DNA of 6,506 nucleotides from Candidatus Thorarchaeota archaeon (GCA_016840825.1 JAEORN010000372.1:1-6506), one strand, 5' to 3'. Shown: positions 1 to 6,442, counted from the stretch's first letter. Translations and numbers: made by a program. The notes: generated from the letters alone by a model not told the origin.

Positions 1-1
1 A

Positions 2-139
2 GCACTAGACAGTTCACTTCTCAGAGTGGGTGAACGCCCATCGTCACCGGAGAAGGTAGAGTTGGCGTTAGTAATGACTCGTTCAATACGGAATGAAATC
101 GTTCAGCTGCTTGAAAAGAAAAAGAATGAGCTGGTTTGA
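2..139 (+). CDS. C-terminal end of an unrecognised protein (5' end outside window)
   Basis: An open frame enters at the left edge and runs 45 codons to a TGA at 137-139. The visible residues include VGERPSSPEKVELALVMTRS and end in a charged, helix-forming tail (LLEKKKNELV). The tail suggests a soluble protein ending in an amphipathic helix. The frame is followed directly by a hairpin and T-run terminator, which supports it being the true end of a transcribed gene. I do not recognise the family, and too little is visible to assign a function. The gene is incomplete because of the window boundary; nothing suggests it is broken. Confidence 0.6.
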   Translation, partial: ALDSSLLRVGERPSSPEKVELALVMTRSIRNEIVQLLEKKKNELV

Positions 140-161
140 ATCGATATATGTTGCTCTATGC

Positions 162-199
162 GAATGTGCTTTCTAGCACATTCTCTCCGTTTTTATTTT
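162..199 (+). terminator. Hairpin plus T-run terminator after the left-edge gene
   Basis: A perfect 9-bp stem (GAATGTGCT at 162-170, AGCACATTC at 175-183) closes a 4-base loop. It is followed by a T-rich tract with TTTTT at 190-194 and TTTT at 196-199. The structure begins 22 bases after the stop codon at 139 and lies before the promoter region of the next gene. Archaeal termination depends mainly on the T-run, so the hairpin may add RNA stability or processing control. Confidence 0.7.
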
Positions 200-218
200 C
201 AAGAATCTGAAATGCTGA

Positions 219-236
219 ATTTCAAAAAATTGAAAT
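219..236. promoter_or_regulatory. Palindromic candidate operator over the regulator promoter
   Basis: A perfect dyad of two 7-base arms (ATTTCAA at 219-225 and TTGAAAT at 230-236) is separated by AAAA. It lies 35-52 bases before the TTG start of the GbsR-like gene and covers the AT-rich stretch where a TATA box would be expected if transcription starts near 250-258. Winged-helix dimers bind short inverted repeats of this kind, and many such regulators repress their own promoters. The symmetry is seen directly; binding by the product of the next gene is inference. AT-rich sequence can form such dyads by chance. Confidence 0.5.
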
Positions 237-258
237 ACCTACGCATCGTATCAACCTT

Positions 259-263
259 GAGGA
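259..263 (+). promoter_or_regulatory. Ribosome-binding site deciding the TTG start at 271
   Basis: GAGGA at 259-263 lies 7 bases before TTG at 271. The frame is open upstream only as far as a TGA at 208-210, and no in-frame ATG or GTG is available in that stretch. The Shine-Dalgarno-spaced TTG is therefore the best start. Confidence 0.6.
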
Positions 264-270
264 TTCGTCT

Positions 271-753
271 TTGGTTTCGGGTGATTTGCGTAAAGAATTC
301 ATAGAGCTTATTGGTAAAACTTATGGTCATTATGGCTATCCTGAATATTGTGGTTGGATTGAGGGTCTTCTATTATTAGAGCAAAAAGATTGGACGCAAA
401 AAGGGATATCTGAACGATTGAGTGAACTTTTCTCTACTTCCACCTCTGTTCCTTCTGTCAATAGGGCACTCAAAATACTGGAGAGTTATGGAATAGTTGA
501 GAAAGACGGCTCAAGAAAGATAGGCTTTCGGTATCGCCTTCAATCATCAACCAATCTTGCCTTCTCAATGATTCAACAACTCGTTGCTTTGAATCAAGCC
601 TTCATTGAAAGGCTCCAAGTTCTTGAAAAAAAGAATCAGAAAGATGACCAAGAATTGGACAAAGCAATATCTACTGAAATCACAATGGCAAAGCTCTGGA
701 ACCGCGCTATAGAAAACATACTCGACGCGATACAAGAAGAAAAAGGAGGGTAG
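271..753 (+). CDS. GbsR/MarR-like winged-helix transcriptional regulator
   Basis: A predicted cytoplasmic DNA-binding regulator of 160 residues, which fits the small GbsR/MarR-like family. Residues 8-35 match the family's N-terminal helices (FIELIGKTYGHYGYPEYCGW, then a leucine-rich helix). A helix-turn-helix follows at about 40-75, with a probable recognition helix around SVPSVNRALKILESYGIVEK. The wing is SRKIGFRYRL (81-90). Residues 92-157 are long, charged helices likely used for dimerisation. Translation starts at TTG with GAGGA 7 bases upstream. The gene ends 6 bases before the oxidoreductase start, and its last two codons (GGA GGG) form that gene's ribosome-binding site, so the two are probably co-transcribed and translationally coupled. 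The dyad at 219-236 is a candidate self-operator. The best-known family member controls glycine betaine synthesis in Bacillus, but no betaine gene is present here. The ligand is unknown. Confidence 0.85.
   Translation: MVSGDLRKEFIELIGKTYGHYGYPEYCGWIEGLLLLEQKDWTQKGISERLSELFSTSTSVPSVNRALKILESYGIVEKDGSRKIGFRYRLQSSTNLAFSMIQQLVALNQAFIERLQVLEKKNQKDDQELDKAISTEITMAKLWNRAIENILDAIQEEKGG
745..749 (+). promoter_or_regulatory. Ribosome-binding site inside the regulator's last codons
   Basis: GGAGG at 745-749 lies 10 bases before the GTG start at 760 and overlaps the final Gly-Gly codons of the upstream regulator. It supports GTG 760 as the start of the oxidoreductase. It also implies that ribosomes finishing the first gene help load the second. 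Confidence 0.7.
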
Positions 754-759
754 ATTATT

Positions 760-2268
760 GTGGACAAGAAATCAATGATAATTATTGGTGCTGGGCTGAG
801 TGGACTCTCGACAGGGTGCTACGCTCAGATGAATGGATATGAGAGTAAGATCTTCGAGCATCACACTCAAGCGGGTGGGGTGGCTGCTGTGTGGAAGCGA
901 AAGGACTACCTGATTGATGGGGGTATCCACTTTTTAATTTGCCATAAGCCGGGGACTCCAATCTATGATGTATATTCGGAGATTGGTGCAGTAGGTTCGT
1001 ATGAAATAGAAGACATGAACAACTATCTTCGGTTCGTAGATGAGACTGGGGCCACAATTGTTGAATTCACAAAAGATCTTGAGAAATTAGAACGCGACCT
1101 AATTGCTATCGCACCGGATGATGCTGATGATATTCGAAAGCTCATCAAAGAGGTGGATTGGATGAAGGATTCGCCACTCCTCACAGATTTAGGTATGAGT
1201 GTATCCTCCCCAGAGCTAAGAGGTCGCTTTGATAATGTGAAAGATATGTGGAACATGCGAAGTTTCATGAAGTACTTCACTGGGAGGTTTTCCAAAACCG
1301 CTGCTGGCTATTCAGAAGGCCTGAAGACCCCCATTCTTCAGACAGTCATCAAGCATGCCTTTTCTCCTGACATAACATTTTGGTTCGTAATCATGATCCT
1401 TGCTACTGTGGCAGGAGGTCATCTTGGTCTGTTCAAGAACGGATGTCAAGAATTTGTGCAATCGATTGTTGAAAAATATGAATCTCTCGGAGGTCATATT
1501 CAGTACAAGTCTACTGTCGAGAAAATCATTGTTGAGGATGATAGAGCAGTTGGTGTTGTTCTCACTGATGGTACAACACACAAAGCTGATGTTGTAGTGT
1601 CAGCTGCAGATGGTAGAAGTACTATCTTTGATCTTCTCGAGGGTAAGTATGTCGATGGCAAGATCAAGAAACGGTACGATACATGGAAACCTTTCGACCC
1701 CTTAATTATGGTGAGTTTGGGAGTCAATAGAGAGTTTGAGAAAGGACCCCCATTCCTTGCACTGACATTGAAAGAACCCCTGGTATATGCAGGACGGTCA
1801 ACATCATTCCTTCCTCTGCGAGTTCTTAACTATGGAGACGCTTTTGCACCTGAGGGTAAGTCTGTCATTCAGGTAATGTTGGAAACTGATTGGGAATACT
1901 GGTATGACTTGCGACAGAATCGTGACGAATACAAGGCTATGAAGAAACAACTTGCTAATGAGATTGTTAAGCGATTGGAAGACTTCTATCCTGGTATCAT
2001 ATCTCAGATTGAGGTAACCGACGTGGCAACTCCTATCACATCTTGGAGATACACTCTGAATGATAAGGGCTCGCCCATGGGATGGTTGTTGACAAGAAAG
2101 ACTCTAACTGAGCTGATCCCTCGCACCCTTCCTGGTCTCGAGAATTTCTACATGGCTGGTCACTGGGTCCTTCCTGGTGGTGGTGTTCCCGGGAGTATCT
2201 ACACAGGAAGGAATGTTCTACAAATCTTATGTAAGAAAGATAAGAGAGAGTTCAAGGCGCAATCTTAG
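760..2268 (+). CDS. CrtI/CRTISO/RetSat-type FAD-dependent oxidoreductase
   Basis: A 502-residue member of the phytoene desaturase / carotenoid isomerase / retinol saturase-like FAD oxidoreductases (COG1233 type), close to the usual family length. Seen directly: an N-terminal dinucleotide-binding fold with GAGLSG (10-15), the acidic residue at the end of the second strand (E33), a GG at 39-40 and the following DGG (53-55). A middle segment has LGGHIQYKSTVEKI and VVVSAADG (278-285). The C-terminal FAD motif is YMAGHWVLPGGGVPGS followed by TGR (464-484). A hydrophobic stretch at about 204-223 may give peripheral membrane contact, as in lipid-substrate relatives. Members desaturate, isomerise or saturate polyene or isoprenoid chains; the exact substrate cannot be read from sequence. 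No phytoene synthase or other carotenoid gene is nearby. It probably shares an mRNA with the GbsR-like regulator. A different FAD-linked amine-oxidase-like role remains possible. Confidence 0.85.
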   Translation: MDKKSMIIIGAGLSGLSTGCYAQMNGYESKIFEHHTQAGGVAAVWKRKDYLIDGGIHFLICHKPGTPIYDVYSEIGAVGSYEIEDMNNYLRFVDETGATIVEFTKDLEKLERDLIAIAPDDADDIRKLIKEVDWMKDSPLLTDLGMSVSSPELRGRFDNVKDMWNMRSFMKYFTGRFSKTAAGYSEGLKTPILQTVIKHAFSPDITFWFVIMILATVAGGHLGLFKNGCQEFVQSIVEKYESLGGHIQYKSTVEKIIVEDDRAVGVVLTDGTTHKADVVVSAADGRSTIFDLLEGKYVDGKIKKRYDTWKPFDPLIMVSLGVNREFEKGPPFLALTLKEPLVYAGRSTSFLPLRVLNYGDAFAPEGKSVIQVMLETDWEYWYDLRQNRDEYKAMKKQLANEIVKRLEDFYPGIISQIEVTDVATPITSWRYTLNDKGSPMGWLLTRKTLTELIPRTLPGLENFYMAGHWVLPGGGVPGSIYTGRNVLQILCKKDKREFKAQS

Positions 2269-2306
2269 CACCCGCCAGATTCTTATGTTTCTGGTAAAAA
2301 GGGAAT

Positions 2307-2312
2307 AGGTGG
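2307..2312 (+). promoter_or_regulatory. Ribosome-binding site favouring ATG 2321
   Basis: AGGTGG at 2307-2312 lies 8 bases before ATG 2321. An in-frame GTG at 2309 would sit on top of this site and has only a weak GGG upstream. The ATG also places the basic residues directly before the hydrophobic core of the signal peptide. I therefore prefer 2321. Confidence 0.55.
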
Positions 2313-2320
2313 TTAGTGGG

Positions 2321-3988
2321 ATGATAAGAGATACAAAACCAGTCTTAGCAGTGTTTGTGGCTTTCTTCATGATGTCATCAATTTTCGTTGGAGCCTCAGG
2401 GGATGGCACAGACATCTCTTTGTTGAGCTTGAATAGAGAAAGTCACATTTCCTCTGCAAGTAATATTGTTATCGACGGTAATCTTTCAGCGGGTGAATGG
2501 AGTGATGCCATTCACAAAATTCAGTGGTATATGGATGCAGATCCGTCAAATTCTGATGGGTACAACTACATGTACCTTGATGAGGACCCTTGGAATCTCT
2601 ATTTAGCATTGGATCTGTGTAGTGACCAGACGAATGACAGCGCAGGAGAATGGGTCGGACTCTGGTTGAATACAAATCAAACCGCTATCTATAATCCTGA
2701 ATGGGACTCTCCTATTGAGTGGGAAGCGGCACTGAACAAAGGGATGGAATCTCTTCTTCATGATGTTGATAATGAGAAGACAATTGAATTCTTTAGCGCT
2801 AGCGGGGGATGGAGTCAGTATATACTAAATCCATCAGAGTTTACAGCTATTAATGGCGAGCTTACGGGTGGCCCGGCTGAGATACAATACGATGACGGTT
2901 CATATCTTAACATGACTTCAGAATTCAATGGCACTCATTACATCTACAGATGTGATGTAGATATTGATTTCTTGGAAGATTTTGAAATCTTTGAAGATTT
3001 GTTCGCTGAGCAAACCTTTAGGGTTGGATTTTGGACTCGTACACTCTCCAATGCAACTCTCGATGAACATTTCGTGAGTGTATCAGACAATTCAGGCATT
3101 TTGAATTCTGATGTCCGCTTAGAAATCAATCCAGGGACCTCCGAAGTTCAGAATTATTTCGAGATTTATAGGGCTAATTTCACATCAAGCAGTAGTCTTC
3201 GACTCTCATTCAATGGTGTATATGATGCTCCGTTCAAAACATCCTTTGAATGGATGATGTACACTCTAGACCACAACGCAACTACAAACATCGGACAGGG
3301 ATCAGTCTATCCGTATGCTACAATTAGGAACTATGATATTGCCTGGGCATATGGACCAACAGAAAACAATGCCAGTGATCATCGCACATTTGAATTCAAG
3401 ATTCCAAAAAGTGAGCTTGAAGGATATGAGATGGACACTGATCTTGGTATTATAGTAGGAGGTTATGGAACTCTAGCTTCATGGCCAGGAACTAATCGTT
3501 GGGTTTTTGCAGGCAGTATTGTTACAGGAATTCCTGAAGAGAACTCAGCTGAGTATCTCAACTATACGATGCCAATGAAGGGATGGATCCCACCAGGTTT
3601 TCCTGTATTGGATGACATAACACCAAACCCTGATCCAGATGGTAATGTCTTGGTCAATTGGAATGACGCAATCACTGCTGAGAACTGGACAGTATACCGA
3701 CATACCAGCGCGATAACTGAAGCGAATCTAGAATCAGCTACTGAAATCGCCTCAGGTCTGACTGAAAGTCAATACAATGACACAGGACTAACTGAAGGGA
3801 CATATTGGTATGCTGTTGAAGCGTTAGATGAGTTTGGTTATTCATACCTATCGAATAGTGTGAGTGTGACTGTTGACTTTCCTACTATACCTCCGCCTCC
3901 AGATGGCCAATTATGGATTCTAATACTTGGCGGAACTGGAGCTGCGATTTTAGTATTTGCTATCATTATCATAGTACGTAAACGATGA
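2321..3988 (+). CDS. Exported surface protein: CBM9/DOMON-like domains, FN3-like domain, C-terminal anchor
   Basis: From ATG 2321 the product has 555 residues (559 if GTG 2309 is used). It starts with a signal peptide: basic MIRDTK, a hydrophobic core at about 7-24, and a likely cut near GASG. The first beta domain opens with IDGNLSAGEW (51-60), followed by YMYLDEDPWNLYLALDL and a WVGLWLN strand, typical of CBM9/DOMON-like sugar- or ligand-binding folds. A second, related-looking beta region ends near HRTFEFKIPKSELEG, about residues 280-400. A fibronectin-III-like domain spans roughly 427-518 (NWTVYRH, YWYAVEALDEFGY). Then come a proline stalk (PTIPPPP, 521-527), a membrane helix (531-552) and RKR. 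I count 12 N-X-S/T sequons, which suggests heavy N-glycosylation outside the cell. No catalytic motif is visible, so binding or adhesion is more likely than an enzyme. No PGF-type sorting motif is seen. It starts 52 bases after the oxidoreductase, so read-through is possible. Confidence 0.8.
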   Translation: MIRDTKPVLAVFVAFFMMSSIFVGASGDGTDISLLSLNRESHISSASNIVIDGNLSAGEWSDAIHKIQWYMDADPSNSDGYNYMYLDEDPWNLYLALDLCSDQTNDSAGEWVGLWLNTNQTAIYNPEWDSPIEWEAALNKGMESLLHDVDNEKTIEFFSASGGWSQYILNPSEFTAINGELTGGPAEIQYDDGSYLNMTSEFNGTHYIYRCDVDIDFLEDFEIFEDLFAEQTFRVGFWTRTLSNATLDEHFVSVSDNSGILNSDVRLEINPGTSEVQNYFEIYRANFTSSSSLRLSFNGVYDAPFKTSFEWMMYTLDHNATTNIGQGSVYPYATIRNYDIAWAYGPTENNASDHRTFEFKIPKSELEGYEMDTDLGIIVGGYGTLASWPGTNRWVFAGSIVTGIPEENSAEYLNYTMPMKGWIPPGFPVLDDITPNPDPDGNVLVNWNDAITAENWTVYRHTSAITEANLESATEIASGLTESQYNDTGLTEGTYWYAVEALDEFGYSYLSNSVSVTVDFPTIPPPPDGQLWILILGGTGAAILVFAIIIIVRKR

Positions 3989-3994
3989 TTTCAC

Positions 3995-4044
3995 AGGAAC
4001 CTAAAATCCCTGGGTTGTTATAGCTCAGGGTATTCCTTTTCTTT
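3995..4044. terminator. Bidirectional terminator between convergent genes
   Basis: CCCTGGG (4008-4014) pairs with CTCAGGG (4024-4030), with one G-U pair, around a 9-base loop. Outer arms AGGAA (3995-3999) and TTCCT (4033-4037) can extend it across an internal loop. On the + strand a pyrimidine-rich tract with TTTT follows. On the - strand the stem is followed by ATTTTAG. It fills the 58-base gap between the surface protein and aminotransferase stop codons and could serve both. Confidence 0.7.
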
Positions 4045-4046
4045 CT

Positions 4047-5246
4047 CTATCGTTTAGCCATAAAACCATCCAAGCGATTCATCGCATCCTCAATCATCTC
4101 TGGTGGTGGTAGGAATACGCTCCGGAAATGACCTGCTCCATACTCTACACCGAAACCACGACCTGGAACAAAAACAACACCGGTTTCTGCAAGAACATCC
4201 TTAACAAACTCGGTATCATCCGTCCATCTGCCACGTAGGTCAATCTTGGGCATGATATAGAATGCCGCTTCAGGTAGTCTCGTTGATATCGAATCAATCT
4301 CATTGAGCCGTTTGTGGATGAGGTCTCGTCGAGCTCGCATTTTACTCATTGTTTCTTTGAGATGGCTCCCATCACTTCGTAATGCCGCAACAGAAGCAAT
4401 CTGCGCAGTCGCATTCAAACAGATTCTGATTCGCGCCTGACGAATCATCGCATCATAGAGTGAATCGAGCTCACCATTATTATCACAGAAGTACGCATAC
4501 CCCACTCGCCAACCAGGCGCTAGATACACCTTACTAACTCCGTTGAATCCAATGACCGGAACATCTCCTGAAATACGGACCATCGGAGTCTGTGGCTCAT
4601 CGTATGTTAGCTGGTCGTATATCTCATCTGAAATGAGGGGCAGCCCGTACTCTCCTGCGATATTGACAATCTCTTTCAAGGTTTTCTCGTTGTAGACCGA
4701 ACCCGTTGGGTTGTTGGGATTGATTACCAAGATACCTACAGTCTTGTCTGTAATCTTGTTCCTCAGATCTTCAGTGTCAGGATTCCAGTCATCCTCTTCT
4801 GTGGTCTTGTAAGCTACAGGTTTTCCTCCGAAGAACTTCACGTAGGAAATGTATGGTGGGTAGCTAGGGCCTGGAACAAGAAGTTCTGCACCATCACTGA
4901 CTAGAGCTCCAGTCAGGAACTGAATTGCCTCAGATACGCCAGCAGTCACTATCATCCGGCCGGGGTCTACGTCAATACTATTGACTCTCTTCTCCTTCTC
5001 TGCTGCGGCTTGTCGTAATTCTGATTCTCCCTCAGAAGGCGAATAACCATTCCATCCATCCTGCGCAGCTTTACAGAGAGCATCTACCATGAACTGAGGA
5101 GTCTTCCAATCATATGCAATAGGGTCCCCAATATTGAGGTAGAGGGGTCTCTCACCTGTCCGTTTCTCGTACTGTCTAGCAAGAACGACAATATCTCGAA
5201 TCGCATATTGAAGGTTAGCAGCTCGTGGAGTGATATTGAGTTTCAT
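4047..5246 (-). CDS. Alanine aminotransferase (PLP class I/II, archaeal AlaAT-like)
   Basis: A 399-residue fold-type I PLP aminotransferase, most like archaeal alanine:2-oxoglutarate aminotransferases (Pyrococcus AlaAT / bacterial AlaA group). It would interconvert pyruvate plus glutamate with alanine plus 2-oxoglutarate in the cytoplasm. Seen directly: YAIRDIV near the N-terminus and LNIGDP (37-42). PGPSYPPY spans 125-132, and NPNNPTG (176-182) contains the cofactor-contacting N179. SDEIYD (206-211) holds D207 and Y210. The Schiff-base lysine is K239 in GVSKVYLAPGWR, with R247 for the phosphate. R375 in HFRSVFLPPP would bind the substrate carboxylate. Relatives often have FRIV at that point; the serine is a minor change. 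All key residues are present and the length is normal. The ATG has AGGGGT 4 bases upstream and a TATA-like box further up. Aspartate or a broader amino acid range cannot be excluded. Confidence 0.9.
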   Translation of the reverse strand: MKLNITPRAANLQYAIRDIVVLARQYEKRTGERPLYLNIGDPIAYDWKTPQFMVDALCKAAQDGWNGYSPSEGESELRQAAAEKEKRVNSIDVDPGRMIVTAGVSEAIQFLTGALVSDGAELLVPGPSYPPYISYVKFFGGKPVAYKTTEEDDWNPDTEDLRNKITDKTVGILVINPNNPTGSVYNEKTLKEIVNIAGEYGLPLISDEIYDQLTYDEPQTPMVRISGDVPVIGFNGVSKVYLAPGWRVGYAYFCDNNGELDSLYDAMIRQARIRICLNATAQIASVAALRSDGSHLKETMSKMRARRDLIHKRLNEIDSISTRLPEAAFYIMPKIDLRGRWTDDTEFVKDVLAETGVVFVPGRGFGVEYGAGHFRSVFLPPPEMIEDAMNRLDGFMAKR

Positions 5247-5250
5247 CTTT

Positions 5251-5287
5251 ACCCCTGCGTTTTGTGCCTACCATCCTTCGTATATTG
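5251..5287 (-). promoter_or_regulatory. Probable promoter and ribosome-binding site of the aminotransferase
   Basis: On the - strand CAATATAC (5287-5280), preceded by the purine-rich GGAAAA as a possible BRE, lies about 27 bases before a predicted start of transcription near 5257. The short leader would then contain AGGGGT (5256-5251), 4 bases before the ATG at 5246. The spacing fits archaeal TBP/TFB promoters. The transcription start is predicted, not observed. Confidence 0.5.
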
Positions 5288-5313
5288 TTTTCCTTCTGCT
5301 CCATTATGATTTC

Positions 5314-5338
5314 TACTCAAGAATGAACATGCTCATGT
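5314..5338. repeat. Copy A of a 23-25 base element shared with 6254-6276
   Basis: This 25-base stretch reads TACTCAA-g-AATG-aa-CAT-g-CTCATGT. Copy B at 6254-6276 reads TACTCAA-c-AATG-CAT-t-CTCATGT. They share 21 bases, with two mismatches and a 2-base gap. Copy A starts 68 bases upstream of the aminotransferase start, between it and the permease stop codon. It contains the short dyad ACATG-ct-CATGT (5327-5338). It could be a shared regulator site or a small dispersed repeat. Confidence 0.55.
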
Positions 5339-5350
5339 ACTCAATTGAGT
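5339..5350. promoter_or_regulatory. Perfect 12-base palindrome just past the permease stop codon
   Basis: ACTCAATTGAGT is fully self-complementary and ends 2 bases before the permease stop codon at 5353-5355. It abuts copy A of the shared element and repeats that element's TACTCAA start (5338-5344). It may be an extra operator half-site pair for the aminotransferase promoter, or part of the permease 3' end. No T-run follows on the - strand, so it is not a standard terminator. Confidence 0.35.
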
Positions 5351-5352
5351 GA

Positions 5353-6126
5353 TTAGATAGATAGTTCCAGTAATGGAACTCCTGCAAGTATGAGAATCAC
5401 GAGCGTTAGACCAGCTTCTAGCCATTTCGACTTGGTTTGAAGAGAGAATCGACTTCCTATAGCAGAGCCAATGGTTGATCCAATAAGTACAATGAAACCT
5501 GGGAGTAGTAGTAAATTCCCATGTCCCCAATAGAGAATAACTCCAACAACTGAAGTGAAGATTGCTGCAAACAGGGCTGTTGCTATTGCTTTATGCATCT
5601 CGACATTTAGGAGTCTCTGCAAAGGAACAAACAACGATCCCTCACTGCCTCCTCGCATACCTGTGAGTGTATTAAAGATGAGCGTTCCTGAAACAAGGTT
5701 ATTGAAAGACGGTGAAAGTTCTTCTGATGCCTTTGGAGCTAGGGTGTGTAGATTCATTGCAATGACAGATATTATAGAAACGAGAAGGAATATGACTGCC
5801 AGAAGGAGTGCAGAGGTGGCAAAATCAAAAGCGATTAACGTACCAATGATTGTACCTATCACACCACCTAGAACTAAATAAGCGCCAAGATGAAAATCAA
5901 TATTTTTCCTCTGAGATGCAGCTCCCATAAGACTCGATACTGGAAGAGCAATGAGATTCATTCCAAATGCTGTGATGAGGGTGAATCCTAACAGATTCAG
6001 TAGTGGTATTCTAATGGAGCCACCACCAATTCCAAAAAATCCACTCGCGAGACCTGCAATCAGTCCAACTATTCCAACTTGCAATAATAATATAATATCC
6101 AAATTTTCTTTCCTTCTGATTTCCAT
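5353..6126 (-). CDS. TauE/SafE (TSUP) family membrane permease
   Basis: A 257-residue integral membrane protein with about eight hydrophobic segments (roughly 11-30, 43-66, 79-100, 104-124, 142-157, 178-199, 205-227, 236-254). This length and layout are usual for the TSUP / sulfite exporter TauE/SafE family. The family signature GLASGFFGIGGGSIRIPLL at 25-43 is clear. The second half-repeat has GTLIFNTLTGMRGGSEGSLFVPL (147-169 region), matching the family's internal duplication. Such proteins move small anions such as sulfite, sulfonates or sulfoacetate, and some other organic acids. The substrate here is unknown and no sulfur-metabolism gene is adjacent. The start is either ATG 6126, with a TATA-like box about 25 bases upstream and so little or no leader, or TTG 6102 (residue 9), with GAAGGA 8 bases upstream. 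It lies upstream of the aminotransferase on the same strand with a 106-base gap, probably as a separate unit. Confidence 0.85.
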   Translation of the reverse strand: MEIRRKENLDIILLLQVGIVGLIAGLASGFFGIGGGSIRIPLLNLLGFTLITAFGMNLIALPVSSLMGAASQRKNIDFHLGAYLVLGGVIGTIIGTLIAFDFATSALLLAVIFLLVSIISVIAMNLHTLAPKASEELSPSFNNLVSGTLIFNTLTGMRGGSEGSLFVPLQRLLNVEMHKAIATALFAAIFTSVVGVILYWGHGNLLLLPGFIVLIGSTIGSAIGSRFSLQTKSKWLEAGLTLVILILAGVPLLELSI

Positions 6127-6154
6127 GAATAAATGAAAAATCCTGATGTTTAAA
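6126..6154 (-). promoter_or_regulatory. Probable promoter for a leaderless or short-leader permease mRNA
   Basis: On the - strand CTTTAAAC (TTTAAA at 6154-6149) is centred about 25 bases before the A of ATG 6126, the usual distance from an archaeal TATA box to the transcription start. No good Shine-Dalgarno lies between them. This predicts a leaderless transcript, or one starting just ahead of the alternative TTG at 6102. Confidence 0.45.
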
Positions 6155-6253
6155 GATTAGGATAGTGTCATTGAAATTCTGGTGTATTCCTTCACTGATT
6201 TTCGTTCCCAAATTCTGAAGGCATCGCATTTTCCCTGTGAGTGTCTTTTCGTT

Positions 6254-6276
6254 TACTCAACAATGCATTCTCATGT
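6254..6276. repeat. Copy B of a 23-25 base element shared with 5314-5338
   Basis: This 23-base copy lacks the two A bases found in the middle of copy A and has two substitutions; the other 21 bases match. It lies 128-150 bases upstream of the permease ATG, in the same orientation relative to that gene as copy A is to the aminotransferase. An ATTAGAT heptamer also follows both copies, at 5352-5358 and 6285-6291, which hints that the similarity may be longer with small indels. Confidence 0.55.
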
Positions 6277-6419
6277 TTTTCCTCTATTAGATGACTACCA
6301 TAAAGAATTCTCAAAATGTTTTTTGAAGACACGGTCCATTGGTGGTCGGGTTATTTGATGTTTCCCTGTTGAGATTTTTAGGCTATAATCATCAGTTTCG
6401 CCTGTAATGCTGCTATAAT

Positions 6420-6442
6420 TGAGTTGCCAATACTTGGTTAAC
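6420..6442 (+). repeat. 23-base direct repeat, copy 1 (upstream of a TATA-like box)
   Basis: This is identical over 23 bases to 6458-6480; the core is GTTGCCAATACTTGGTTAAC. Within it, GTTGCCAA and TTGGTTAAC form an imperfect dyad (CCAA-tac-TTGG at the centre, GTT and AAC at the ends), as expected for a site bound by a dimeric protein. It ends directly against the TATA-like box and so would cover the BRE, where TFB binds. Confidence 0.8.

Noticed and set aside
2275..2294. Hairpin CCAGA/TCTGG between the oxidoreductase and surface protein genes
   Set aside because: A 5-bp stem with a 10-base loop and no T-run after it is too weak to call a terminator.
5555..5881. 108-residue open frame on the + strand inside the permease gene
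   Set aside because: It lies wholly antisense to a well-supported TSUP gene with clear family motifs. Its sequence is low in hydrophobic structure and matches no family.
6171..6179. TTGAAATTC, matching one arm of the 219-236 dyad in reverse complement
   Set aside because: A single 9-base AT-rich half-site without its partner is expected by chance, so I do not claim a second regulator site.
6241..6332. Inverted GTGTCTT (6241-6247) and AAGACAC (6326-6332) as possible ends of a tiny mobile element
   Set aside because: The arms are only 7 bases, there is no flanking target duplication, and the interior has no transposase remnant.
6161..6358. Small open frame on the + strand (stop TGA 6356-6358; possible GTG 6182 or ATG 6263, the latter giving 31 residues)
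   Set aside because: There is no ribosome-binding site or placed promoter, and the residues match no family I know. The frame runs through copy B of the non-coding repeat. It is short enough to be open by chance in AT-rich DNA.
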